Assembly: GCF_020179425.1 (NCBI RefSeq)
Contig: NZ_JAILYM010000004.1
Location: forward strand, 372,001 to 436,000
Length of the DNA: 64,000 nt
Direction: 5' to 3'
Source of the DNA: Novosphingobium percolationis
GTDB taxonomy: Bacteria > Pseudomonadota > Alphaproteobacteria > Sphingomonadales > Sphingomonadaceae
The translations under genes and the position numbers were made by a program. How positions within the stretch are numbered: the stretch's first letter is position 1; each line of letters starts with the position of its first letter. The notes beneath the pieces are model-generated. The model worked only from the letters and a program-made list of their open reading frames with translations, ran no database searches and had not been told where the DNA came from. Shown in pieces: positions 28,997 to 37,382 of this stretch.

Positions 28997-30802
28997 TCAC
29001 AGCGGTGCGCAGGCCGCTTCCAGCCAGGCGAGGTCCTCCCCCGAAAGCTGGGGGGCGAGGATTGCGCGCGTGGCTGCGTGGTAGGCATTCCACCACGCGC
29101 GCTCCTCTGCCGTGAGCAGGGCAGGCTCAACCAGCGCGCGGTCGATCGGCACGTGGGTGAGCGTCTCGAAGCCGTAGAACTCGCCTTCGCTCCCGGCGAT
29201 CTCGCGGCGTTCGACCAGGATCAGATTCTCGATGCGGATGCCGTATTCGCCGGTCTTGTAGTAGCCCGGCTCGTTCGAAAGGATCATGCCGGGGACCAGA
29301 TCCTGCCCGGTTCCGGCCTGCCCGCCCCCGGCCTTGGCGATACGCTGCGGCCCTTCGTGGACCGACAGGAAGCTGCCCACGCCGTGTCCGGTGCCATGCG
29401 CGTAGTCGAGGCCCGCATCCCACAGGAACTGCCGCGCCAGAACGTCCAGCTGGCTGCCGGCGGTGCCCCTGGGGAAGACCGCGCGCGCGAGCGCGATGTG
29501 GCCCTTGAGCACGCGGGTGAAGCGATCTTTCACCTCGACGGGCGGGGCATCCGGGCCAATCCAGACGGTGCGGGTGATGTCGGTGGTGCCATCGACGTAC
29601 TGCCCGCCCGAATCGACGAGGTAGACGCTGTTGGGTTCGAGCGGACGGTTGGTTTCCTCGCTGACGCGGTAGTGGACGACCGCTCCATTGGGTCCTGCCC
29701 CCGAGATCGTGTCGAACGACAAGTCGCGCAACAGGCCGCCCTCCGCACGGAAGGCCTCCAGCTTGTCCGAGGCGGCCAGTTCGGTGACGCCGCCCTGCGG
29801 GGCGGTGGTCGCGACCCAGTGGAGGAAGCGGGCGACCGAAGCCCCGTCGCGTGCCTGCGCGGCCTTGTGCCCCGCCTGTTCGACCGGGTTCTTGATCGCC
29901 TTGGGCAGCACGGTGGGATCGGTCAGCGGCACGACCGTCGCCCCGGCCTTTTCCAACAGCGTGAAGATCGCGGCGACCGCGCGTTCGGGATCGACCCCCA
30001 CGCGCTTGTTCGCAAGGCTCTGAAGCGCGCTCACGAAGGCGGCGCGATCGCGAATACGCACGGCATTGCCGAGGTGCGCGACGAGGTCGGGCGTGACCTT
30101 TTCGGGCGCGATGAACAGGTCCGCCGTGCCATCCACATGGGCCAGCACGAACGAGAGCGCGACCGGCGTGCGTTCTACGTCGCGCCCACGCACGTTGAGC
30201 AGCCAGGCGATCGAATCGAGCGCGGAGATCACCACGGCGTCGAGCGTGTTGGCGGCAAGCCATTCGGCAACGGCGGCGCGCTTTTCAGTGCCCGATTGCC
30301 CGGCATGTTGGTCCGCATGGACCAGCGCCGGGGCGAGGGAGGGCGCAGGGCGATCCTCCCACACCGCATCGACCGGATTGTGCTCCACCGCAACGAGGCT
30401 AGCGCCGCGGTTGGCCAAAGCCTTGGCCACACCTTCGGCCCAGCCCCGCGAATGGAGCCAGGCATCGTGGCCGATCCTGCCGCCTTCGGGCGCGTTTTCG
30501 CCCAGCCAGGCGGCGACCGAGGTCTGCGGGACCGACTGGTACTCCCAGAAGCGGCCATCGACCTGATCGCGCACCTGCAACGTGTAGCGGCCATCAACGA
30601 AGATCGCGGCCTTGTCCTTCAATACGACGGCGGTGCCCGCCGAACCACCGAAGCCGGTCAGCCAGGCGAGGCGCTGGGCATAGGCGCCGACATATTCGCT
30701 CATGTGTTCGTCAGAGATGGGGATGACGAAGCCATCGAGACCTTGCGCGGCCAGTTGCTTGCGCAGCGCGTCGAGACGGGCTTCATGGGTGTGCATCAGC
30801 AT
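28997..30802 (-). CDS. Xaa-Pro aminopeptidase (M24B, aminopeptidase P family)
   Basis: About 601 residues, the long three-domain form. Two creatinase-like N-terminal domains precede a pita-bread metallopeptidase domain with ligands in DSGGQYVDGTTDITRT (two Asp), HGTGHGVG (His), LSNEPGYY (Glu) and RIENL (Glu). It removes the first residue of cytoplasmic peptides with proline in second place. Start: ATG at 30802 with AGGA about 9 nt upstream; a second ATG two codons later is possible. It is divergent from oligopeptidase B across 57 nt. Confidence 0.93.
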   Translation of the reverse strand: MLMHTHEARLDALRKQLAAQGLDGFVIPISDEHMSEYVGAYAQRLAWLTGFGGSAGTAVVLKDKAAIFVDGRYTLQVRDQVDGRFWEYQSVPQTSVAAWLGENAPEGGRIGHDAWLHSRGWAEGVAKALANRGASLVAVEHNPVDAVWEDRPAPSLAPALVHADQHAGQSGTEKRAAVAEWLAANTLDAVVISALDSIAWLLNVRGRDVERTPVALSFVLAHVDGTADLFIAPEKVTPDLVAHLGNAVRIRDRAAFVSALQSLANKRVGVDPERAVAAIFTLLEKAGATVVPLTDPTVLPKAIKNPVEQAGHKAAQARDGASVARFLHWVATTAPQGGVTELAASDKLEAFRAEGGLLRDLSFDTISGAGPNGAVVHYRVSEETNRPLEPNSVYLVDSGGQYVDGTTDITRTVWIGPDAPPVEVKDRFTRVLKGHIALARAVFPRGTAGSQLDVLARQFLWDAGLDYAHGTGHGVGSFLSVHEGPQRIAKAGGGQAGTGQDLVPGMILSNEPGYYKTGEYGIRIENLILVERREIAGSEGEFYGFETLTHVPIDRALVEPALLTAEERAWWNAYHAATRAILAPQLSGEDLAWLEAACAPL

Positions 30803-30859
30803 GAGTCTTGTCCTGGTCGGAATTTGTGCCGCCTTGCGGGCGTGATGCGGGGAACATAG

Positions 30860-32953
30860 ATGCGAGGGATGGAACAGACCACCCCTGCCGCCCCCGCCTT
30901 CCCACCTGTCGCCGCAAAGAAGCCCCACAGCTTCACGCACCACGGCGTGACCGTGACCGACGACTACGCCTGGCTGCGCGATCCGGGCTATCCCGAGGTG
31001 GCCGACAAGGCGGTGCTGGCGCACCTCGAAGCCGAGAACGCGTGGTTCGAGGCGCGGATGAAGCCGCACCAGCCGGTGCTGGACAAGCTGTTCACCGAAA
31101 TGCGTGCGCGGATCAAGGAAGCCGACACCTCGGTGCCGCAGAAGGATGGCGATTTCCTCTACTGGATCTCGTTCGAGGAAGGCGCCGAATACAAGAAGTG
31201 GTGGCGCAGGCCCGTGGGCGCGGCGGACGATGGCAGCGCGGATGAGCTGATCCTAGACGAAGTGGCGCTGGCCGAGGGGCACGAATACTTCCGGCTGGGC
31301 GCGATCTCGGTCTCGAGCGACGGCACGAAGCTGGCGTGGGCGGTGGACGACAACGGCTCGGAACGCTTCACCGCGCGGATCAAGGTGCTGGCCACCGGCG
31401 AGGTGCTGCCCGACGTGATCGAGGGTACCAATTCGGGGCTGATCTGGGTGAAGGGCGACACCGGCATCGTCTATTCGCTCGCCAACGAGAGCTGGCGCAC
31501 GGACAACGTACGGCTGCACTGGCTGGGCCAGCCGGTCGAGCAGGACGTGGAACTGTACCACGAGGACGACGAAGGCTTTCGCGCCGGCGCGGCGCTCTCG
31601 GCCAACGAGAAATGGTTGATCCTGTCGACCGGCGACCACGAGACCAACGAAGTGCGGCTGGTGCCCACCGACGATCCCCTGGCGCCGCCGATCCTCGTGC
31701 GCGAGCGTTTGGCGGGGGTGGAATACGACGTCGATGAGCGCGACGGCGTGCTCTATGTCCACGCCAACGACACCCACGAGAACTTCCGCCTCGCCACTGC
31801 TCCGCTGGACCGTCCCGGCGAATGGACCACGCTGATCGAGGGTAGCGACGATTTCTACCTGACCGGGTTCGAGCTGTTCCGCGACTTCTACGTGGTCGAA
31901 GGCCGGTCTCGCGGGCTGGATCGCATCGAGGTGCGCTATTACGACGATCCGACGCGGATCGAGCCGATCGCGTTCCCCGAGGCGAGCTATGAAGCAGGGC
32001 TGGCCGACAATCCCGAATGGGCGGTCGACAAGTTGCGGGTGAGCTATGAATCGATGGTCAGCCCGGCCTCGGTCTATGACTACCACGTCGCCGACAAGCG
32101 GCTCGAACTGTTGAAGGTGCAGGAGATCCCGAGCGGCTACGACGCCTCGCTCTATGAAACCGCGCGGCTGGAAATCACCGCTCGGGATGGCACGGCGGTG
32201 CCGGTGTCGGTGCTGTGGCGCAAGGATCGACCGACGGGAGGCCCGCTGCACCTCTATGGCTACGGCGCCTATGGCATCGCCATCGGGCCGGGCTTCTCGA
32301 CCTCGCGGCTCAGCCTCGTCGATCGCGGCTTTGCCTATGCCATCGCGCATATCCGTGGCGGCGACGATCTGGGGCGGCGCTGGTACAAGGACGGCAAGCT
32401 GGAGAAGCGCACCAACACCTTCCACGACTTCGTCGACGTGGCCAAGGGGCTCATCGAGCGCGGCTTCACGCGAGCCGGACGCATCTCGATCTCGGGCGGC
32501 TCGGCGGGCGGCGAACTGATGGGCGCGGTGATCAATTCCGACCCCGAGCTGTTCGGCGCCGTGGTGGCGCACGTGCCCTTCGTCGACGTGCTGGCGACGA
32601 TGCTCGATGAAAGCCTGCCGCTGACGCCGGGCGAATGGCCCGAATGGGGCAACCCGATCGAGGACAAGGCGGCGTTCGAGCTGATCCGCTCCTATTCGCC
32701 CTACGATCAGGTGCGCGCCCAGGCCTATCCGCCGCTGCTGGTGACGGCAGGCCTGAACGATCCCCGCGTGACCTATTGGGAACCGGCCAAGTGGGTGGCG
32801 AAGCTGCGCGAGCTGAAGACAGATGACAGCGAACTGCTGCTCAAGACCAACATGGGCGCAGGGCATGGCGGCAAGTCGGGCCGGTTCGAAAGCTTGAAGG
32901 AAGTGGCCGAGGAGTTCGCCTTCGTGCTGTGGCAACTGGGAGTTCCCGCTTGA
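30860..32953 (+). CDS. ptrB: Oligopeptidase B / S9A prolyl oligopeptidase family peptidase
   Basis: 697 residues. A seven-bladed propeller (about 75-420) gates an alpha/beta hydrolase domain with catalytic Ser548 in GGSAGG, Asp634 in GLNDPRV and His669 in AGHGG. The overall pattern (LYGYGAYG, AHIRGGDDLGRRWYKDGKL) is that of oligopeptidase B, which cleaves short peptides after Arg/Lys. There is no signal peptide, so it is cytoplasmic. GGGGAA is 5 nt before the ATG; an internal ATG three codons later has no spacing. The thioesterase gene overlaps its stop. Confidence 0.93.
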   Translation: MRGMEQTTPAAPAFPPVAAKKPHSFTHHGVTVTDDYAWLRDPGYPEVADKAVLAHLEAENAWFEARMKPHQPVLDKLFTEMRARIKEADTSVPQKDGDFLYWISFEEGAEYKKWWRRPVGAADDGSADELILDEVALAEGHEYFRLGAISVSSDGTKLAWAVDDNGSERFTARIKVLATGEVLPDVIEGTNSGLIWVKGDTGIVYSLANESWRTDNVRLHWLGQPVEQDVELYHEDDEGFRAGAALSANEKWLILSTGDHETNEVRLVPTDDPLAPPILVRERLAGVEYDVDERDGVLYVHANDTHENFRLATAPLDRPGEWTTLIEGSDDFYLTGFELFRDFYVVEGRSRGLDRIEVRYYDDPTRIEPIAFPEASYEAGLADNPEWAVDKLRVSYESMVSPASVYDYHVADKRLELLKVQEIPSGYDASLYETARLEITARDGTAVPVSVLWRKDRPTGGPLHLYGYGAYGIAIGPGFSTSRLSLVDRGFAYAIAHIRGGDDLGRRWYKDGKLEKRTNTFHDFVDVAKGLIERGFTRAGRISISGGSAGGELMGAVINSDPELFGAVVAHVPFVDVLATMLDESLPLTPGEWPEWGNPIEDKAAFELIRSYSPYDQVRAQAYPPLLVTAGLNDPRVTYWEPAKWVAKLRELKTDDSELLLKTNMGAGHGGKSGRFESLKEVAEEFAFVLWQLGVPA

Positions 32954-33348
32954 GCAGCCGCCATGCCCTCACCTTCACCGCGGGGCCCGAACACATCGAC
33001 GTGATGGGCCATGTCAACAACGCGGTGTGGGTGCAGTGGATGGAAGCACTGGCCGTGGCGCACTGGGAGGCCGTAGCGCCCGCCGACCATCAGGCGGCGT
33101 ACGTCTGGGTCGTGACGCGACACGAAATCGACTATCGCGGCAACATCGGCGACGGCGAGAGCGTCACCGCCGAGACCTTCATCCCCCACGCCCCCAGCGG
33201 CGCACGGTTCGACCGCTGCGTCGAATTCCGCGATGCAGGCGGCAAGGTGATCGTCAGCGCCAAAACTACCTGGGCGCTGCTCGACAAGGCAAGCGGACGG
33301 CTGCTGCGCGTGCCCGCCGAGGTGGCCGCGCCATTCCTTCCCGCCTGA
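32950..33348 (+). CDS. Acyl-CoA thioesterase, hot-dog fold
   Basis: About 132 residues. The opening HIDVMGHVNNAVWVQWME is the 4-hydroxybenzoyl-CoA thioesterase/YbgC-type hot-dog signature, with the catalytic Asp in IDVMGHVNN. It hydrolyses acyl-CoA thioesters of unknown chain. The start TTG overlaps the stop of oligopeptidase B (TTGA), and GGGAG stands 7 nt before it, which favours this start over a GTG seven codons upstream inside the peptidase gene. Confidence 0.85.
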   Translation: MSSRHALTFTAGPEHIDVMGHVNNAVWVQWMEALAVAHWEAVAPADHQAAYVWVVTRHEIDYRGNIGDGESVTAETFIPHAPSGARFDRCVEFRDAGGKVIVSAKTTWALLDKASGRLLRVPAEVAAPFLPA

Positions 33349-33354
33349 CCCTGC

Positions 33355-35082
33355 TCAGGACGCGGCGATCGCTTCGGGAATGGCGAATGCCGTAAGCTTT
33401 TCGCGCATGGTGCGATTGCGGCCAAAGCGCTTGGCTTCGTAGAGCAGGCGGTCGCAATGAGCGTAGAGCGCTTCGAACCGCGCGCCGAGATCGCCACGCG
33501 TATCGTGCTCGACCAGTCCCATGCTCGCGGTGACCAGCCGGTCGAGCCCCGGCAGGTCGGCCGCGATGCGCGCGCTGATCGCGCGGCGGCGGCGTTCGGC
33601 GCGTTCGGCGGAGTCGGGCCCGCGCAGCAACAGCAGGAACTCCTCGCCACCCATCCGCACCGCGCGGGTGTCGGCATCGCTGGCCAGCACCGCCGCCACC
33701 GAGCGGAGGACGGCATCGCCCATGGCGTGGCCGTGCTGGTCGTTGACCGCCTTGAAGTGATCGAGATCCAGCACCGCCATCGTGCGGAAGCCTTTGGCGA
33801 ACAGATCATCGAACCGGCGTTCGATCGAGCGGCGGTTCCACAGGCCCGTCAGCGCATCGCGCCCGGCGACGCCTTCAAGTTCGAGCGCAAGCGCGGTGGC
33901 GCTGTCACGCTGGCGACGCAGTTCGAACAAACGGCTGAGAATGCCGATCGAGCTGGCGATAACCTCCACCGCCAGCGCCAGTTGCTGCGCGGCGACCGAA
34001 TTGGTGGGGTGTCCATCCGGCAGGATATAAAGCGCCACGCGATAGAGCGCGACGGCAACGGCCGGGGCCGACCCCACGATCTGGAACCACACAAGGCGAC
34101 TGCCCCGCCGCCAGGCCTCGACCACCCCCACCACGATCATCACGAGCGCCAGACCCATGCCGAGGTACATCTGCATCGTGGAGTAGGGCCGAAGCCAGGC
34201 GAAGGGCAGTGCCGAAACGACTCCACAGGCGAGCGTGACCATTGCCGTGGCGCTCATGGCCACCTTCGTCCGGCGGCTCAACACCTCGGGTTCAAGGAAG
34301 GTCGCGCCGAACTTCAGCGCGCTCGCCCCCATCAACCCGTAGCAGAAGCTGGATATTGCCCCTTCCATGAAGATCGGCAGGTCGCCGAGGATATGGATAA
34401 ATCCGGTGCCGACCAGCGCCTGCACCATCATCGTGAAGATCAGCACCGTGTGCCACACCACGTAGGACTGCCGCAGCACGAACCAGAAACCGCCATTGAG
34501 CAGCAGCGGCACCAGCAGCATCCCGCCGATCGCCGCCACCGCCACGATCTTACCGAGGCTCCACCCGCTGCCCATCGGCATGGTGTCGAGCCTGGCATCG
34601 CTGGCCAGCGTCTTGGACCAGGGCGCAACAATGCGCGCGATGACGAAACGGCTGTCGTCATGCACCGGAGGCAGTGCTGCGGCGATCAGCGGCCCGACGC
34701 CCATATGGTGGACCTGCGCCGCGTCGATGTGCGCCGCCCGGCTGGTGCCGTCGGCGTCGATCACCGTCAGGTCGATGCTTTCGAAGGTGGAGGCGTGGGT
34801 GACGAACCCTGCCGCGCCCGGGGCCTGCCCGGCGGGCAGCAGGCGGAAGCGGACGAAAACAACGTCGTCGGTGATCGAGTAGTTGTCATCGCGGCAGCGC
34901 CAGCGCCCTTGTGCGATCTGCGCCGCGCTTTCGTCCAGCCGTGCGCCCGCATGGCAGGTTTCGGCAACGGGCAACGGGGCGGCCACGGCGCCCCCCGATC
35001 CCACGAGTGCAAGAAGCACGGCGAGGCACATTGCGACGAACCGTCGCAAAATGCCCCCTCGATGCTTCTTGTACCCCGACAT
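33355..35082 (-). CDS. Diguanylate cyclase with periplasmic sensor and seven-helix membrane module
   Basis: About 575 residues. A signal-like N-terminus, a periplasmic domain of ~150 residues, about seven membrane helices (~180-380) and a C-terminal GGDEF domain with active-site RMGGEEF. The layout is 7TMR-DISM plus cyclase, a sensor that makes cyclic-di-GMP. The start at 35082 is favoured because GAAGG is just upstream; an ATG seven codons earlier lacks one. It converges on the thioesterase gene with a 6-nt gap. The signal sensed is unknown. Confidence 0.88.
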   Translation of the reverse strand: MSGYKKHRGGILRRFVAMCLAVLLALVGSGGAVAAPLPVAETCHAGARLDESAAQIAQGRWRCRDDNYSITDDVVFVRFRLLPAGQAPGAAGFVTHASTFESIDLTVIDADGTSRAAHIDAAQVHHMGVGPLIAAALPPVHDDSRFVIARIVAPWSKTLASDARLDTMPMGSGWSLGKIVAVAAIGGMLLVPLLLNGGFWFVLRQSYVVWHTVLIFTMMVQALVGTGFIHILGDLPIFMEGAISSFCYGLMGASALKFGATFLEPEVLSRRTKVAMSATAMVTLACGVVSALPFAWLRPYSTMQMYLGMGLALVMIVVGVVEAWRRGSRLVWFQIVGSAPAVAVALYRVALYILPDGHPTNSVAAQQLALAVEVIASSIGILSRLFELRRQRDSATALALELEGVAGRDALTGLWNRRSIERRFDDLFAKGFRTMAVLDLDHFKAVNDQHGHAMGDAVLRSVAAVLASDADTRAVRMGGEEFLLLLRGPDSAERAERRRRAISARIAADLPGLDRLVTASMGLVEHDTRGDLGARFEALYAHCDRLLYEAKRFGRNRTMREKLTAFAIPEAIAAS

Positions 35083-35121
35083 GACGCCTTCATAGAACGT
35101 CATGTCTTATTCGAAGTTAAA

Positions 35122-36237
35122 TCAGTTTAGAACGAGTTCGGTTGCAATGTGTTCGTAGCCGAGTTCGCGCGCGACCGCTTCATAGGTCACCTGCCCGGCA
35201 TGGACGTTGAGCCCCGCCGCAAGGTGCGGATCGCAGCGCAGCGCCTCCTTCCACCCCAGATCGGCGATACGCAGCGCGTGCGGCAGGGTGACGTTGTTGA
35301 GCGCATAGGTGCTGGTGCGCGCCACAGCGCCGGGCATGTTGGCGACGCAATAGTGCACAATGCCATCGACGATGTAGGTCGGGTCCGCATGGGTCGTGGC
35401 ATGACTGGTCTCGAAGCAGCCACCCTGGTCGATCGCCACGTCGACCAGTACCGCGCCGGGCTTCATCGTGCCGAGCATTTCGCGCGTCACCAGCTTGGGG
35501 GCGGCCGCGCCGGGGATCAGCACCGCGCCGATCACGAGGTCAGCCTCGGCCACCGCCGCCGCGAGGTTGGCGCGATTCGAAAAGCGCGTCTTGGCACGCG
35601 CCTCGAAGTGGATGCCGAGCCGTTCAAGCGCGTCGGGATCTCGATCCAGAACGGTGACATCCGCGCCCAGCCCCACCGCCATCTGTGCGGCATTGAACCC
35701 CACCACGCCGCCGCCGATGATCGCCACCTTGCCCGGCAAAACGCCCGGTACGCCACCCAGCAGCACGCCGCGCCCGCCATGCGCCTTTTCCAGCGCGGTC
35801 GCGCCCGCCTGGATCGACATGCGCCCCGCGACCTGGCTCATCGGCTTGAGCAGCGGCAGCGAATGGTTGGGGCCGGTGACCGTCTCGTAGGCGATGGCGG
35901 TGACGCCGGACTTCACCAGATCGGCGGTCTGTTCGGGATCGGGCGCGAGGTGGAGGTAGGTGTAGAGCACCTGCCCTGCACGCAGCATGGCGCGCTCGAT
36001 TGCCTGCGGTTCCTTGACCTTCACGATCATCTCGCAGGCATCAAAAACCGTCTTGGCATCGGGCTGGATCGACGCGCCGGCGGCTGCGTAATCAGCGTCG
36101 GTCGCGCCGATGCCCAGCCCTGCGCCGGTCTCGACCCAGACCTGGTGACCATGCGCAACCAGTTCGCGCGCGCTCTCGGGGGTCAGGCCCACCCGGTATT
36201 CGTGGTTCTTGATCTCGCGAACGGTGCCGACGCGCAT
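35122..36237 (-). CDS. ald: Alanine dehydrogenase
   Basis: 371 residues. Starts [20 protein letters not shown], with the substrate-binding Lys/Arg of the Ald/PNT family; then [10 protein letters not shown], the NAD-binding [20 protein letters not shown], and the conserved [13 protein letters not shown]. It oxidatively deaminates alanine to pyruvate and ammonia with NAD+. GGGGAGA precedes the ATG. It is divergent from an Lrp/AsnC regulator across 134 nt, the classic layout of alanine-inducible ald. Confidence 0.96.
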   Translation of the reverse strand: MRVGTVREIKNHEYRVGLTPESARELVAHGHQVWVETGAGLGIGATDADYAAAGASIQPDAKTVFDACEMIVKVKEPQAIERAMLRAGQVLYTYLHLAPDPEQTADLVKSGVTAIAYETVTGPNHSLPLLKPMSQVAGRMSIQAGATALEKAHGGRGVLLGGVPGVLPGKVAIIGGGVVGFNAAQMAVGLGADVTVLDRDPDALERLGIHFEARAKTRFSNRANLAAAVAEADLVIGAVLIPGAAAPKLVTREMLGTMKPGAVLVDVAIDQGGCFETSHATTHADPTYIVDGIVHYCVANMPGAVARTSTYALNNVTLPHALRIADLGWKEALRCDPHLAAGLNVHAGQVTYEAVARELGYEHIATELVLN

Positions 36238-36371
36238 GGTGGATCTCCCCAATTCGATGTGGCGAGGAGAATACGCGCAGAAAGGCGCAATGTTTCACCT
36301 GATTGGGACTTGCTTGAATGCTTGAATGGGAAATATTCTCTTTCCACCCGGAAATTTCGGAAGGTTCTTGC
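36238..36371. promoter_or_regulatory. Divergent ald / Lrp-type regulator control region
   Basis: 134 nt, AT-richer than the surrounding genes. GAGAATA (36267-36273) is matched by its inverted copy TATTCTC (36334-36340) 67 nt away, and GCTTGAAT is repeated in tandem (36312-36327). Distant inverted half-sites are typical for octameric Lrp/AsnC proteins, which wrap DNA between divergent genes. Confidence 0.5.
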
Positions 36372-36833
36372 GTGGAGCGTGCAGACATCGCGCTGATCGA
36401 GGCGCTGCAGCGCGATTCGTCGCGCTCGATCGCGGAACTGGCCGAACAGGTGGCGCTCTCGCCTTCGGCCTGCCACCGGCGCGTACGCGCGCTGGAAGAA
36501 CGTGGAGTGATCGAAGGCTATGCCGCCCGGCTCGATCCTCGAAAGCTGGGGCTTTCGGTCGAAGTCTTCGTCGAGATCACGCTCACCAGCCAGAGCCGGG
36601 AGGCAATGGACCGCTTTGAACGCGCCGTAGGCGATTTCGACGACATCCTCGAATGCCACCTGATGAGCGGCAGCGCCGACTACCTGCTGCGCGTGGCGGC
36701 GGCGGACCTGGAACAGTACGATGCGATCCACCGCGATTGCCTCGCCCGCCTGCCGGGCGTCTCGGCCATGCGGTCGAGCTTCTCGCTGCGCAGGATCAAG
36801 CGCTTTGCGGGTTATCCGGTGCGGCGGGCCTGA
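36372..36833 (+). CDS. Lrp/AsnC-family transcriptional regulator
   Basis: About 153 residues. Helix-turn-helix at the N-terminus (DSSRSIAELAEQVALSPSACHRRVRALEERGVIEGYAARLD) followed by an effector-binding RAM domain (SVEVFVEITLT, ECHLMSGSADYLLRVA). It likely binds an amino acid, by context alanine, and controls the divergent ald gene. The GTG start has GGAAGG 7 nt upstream; an upstream ATG at 36318 would extend into the control region. It converges with the next hypothetical gene, overlapping it by 38 nt. Confidence 0.93.
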   Translation: MERADIALIEALQRDSSRSIAELAEQVALSPSACHRRVRALEERGVIEGYAARLDPRKLGLSVEVFVEITLTSQSREAMDRFERAVGDFDDILECHLMSGSADYLLRVAAADLEQYDAIHRDCLARLPGVSAMRSSFSLRRIKRFAGYPVRRA

Positions 36834-37221
36834 CCCGGCGATTGCGCGCAGGCGGTCCAGGTGCATGGCCCGCGCTGTCGAGCAGACGCAGCGGGCTGCC
36901 CGGCTCGTCCAGCCCGAACCGCTCGGCAACTTGGCGCTTGAAGGCCGTAATCGCCTCCTCGTCATTGAGGTGCGAGACGGAAAAGCGGTGGAGCACCATT
37001 TCCTCGGTCACGTCGACCAGCGTCAGCGAACGCGCGCCGACGGTTTCTGCCAGACGCGAGACGTTGAAGCCGTCTGCGAGATACCACGAATCGCGATCCC
37101 AGCTGACGATGCGCCGCGCGCAATAGCGGCACTGGCTAAGGTGCGATCCGTCGTCATCGTGCTCAATCCGGCGTTCGGGACGGTGCAGACGGGTGAACCA
37201 GCATTGGGTCAGGGCTCGCAT
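36796..37221 (-). CDS. Hypothetical protein with a single CxxC motif
   Basis: 141 residues starting MRALTQCWFTRLHRPERRIEHDD. A CRYCARRI motif near residue 32 could be half of a zinc site, followed by SWYLADGFNVSRLAETVG. The C-terminus is Arg/Pro-rich and lies antisense to the end of the Lrp-type gene (38 nt overlap). A strong GAGGAG is placed correctly before the ATG and codon bias supports coding. No family recognised; it may be restricted to sphingomonads. Confidence 0.6.
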   Translation of the reverse strand: MRALTQCWFTRLHRPERRIEHDDDGSHLSQCRYCARRIVSWDRDSWYLADGFNVSRLAETVGARSLTLVDVTEEMVLHRFSVSHLNDEEAITAFKRQVAERFGLDEPGSPLRLLDSAGHAPGPPARNRRVRPAAPDNPQSA

Positions 37222-37382
37222 AGCGCTCTCCTCATCGCCGCGCCAAACGGTGGTCGGAGGACGGCGGCATTCGGACCGGCAAGCCGGTGGGAGACGAGGG
37301 AGGAGAATACCTGCCCGCCGGTCCAAGCCCAAGGACGGCGGGCGCAAGCGATGGTTAAGGGGGGCTTCCGGCCCTGGCTACC

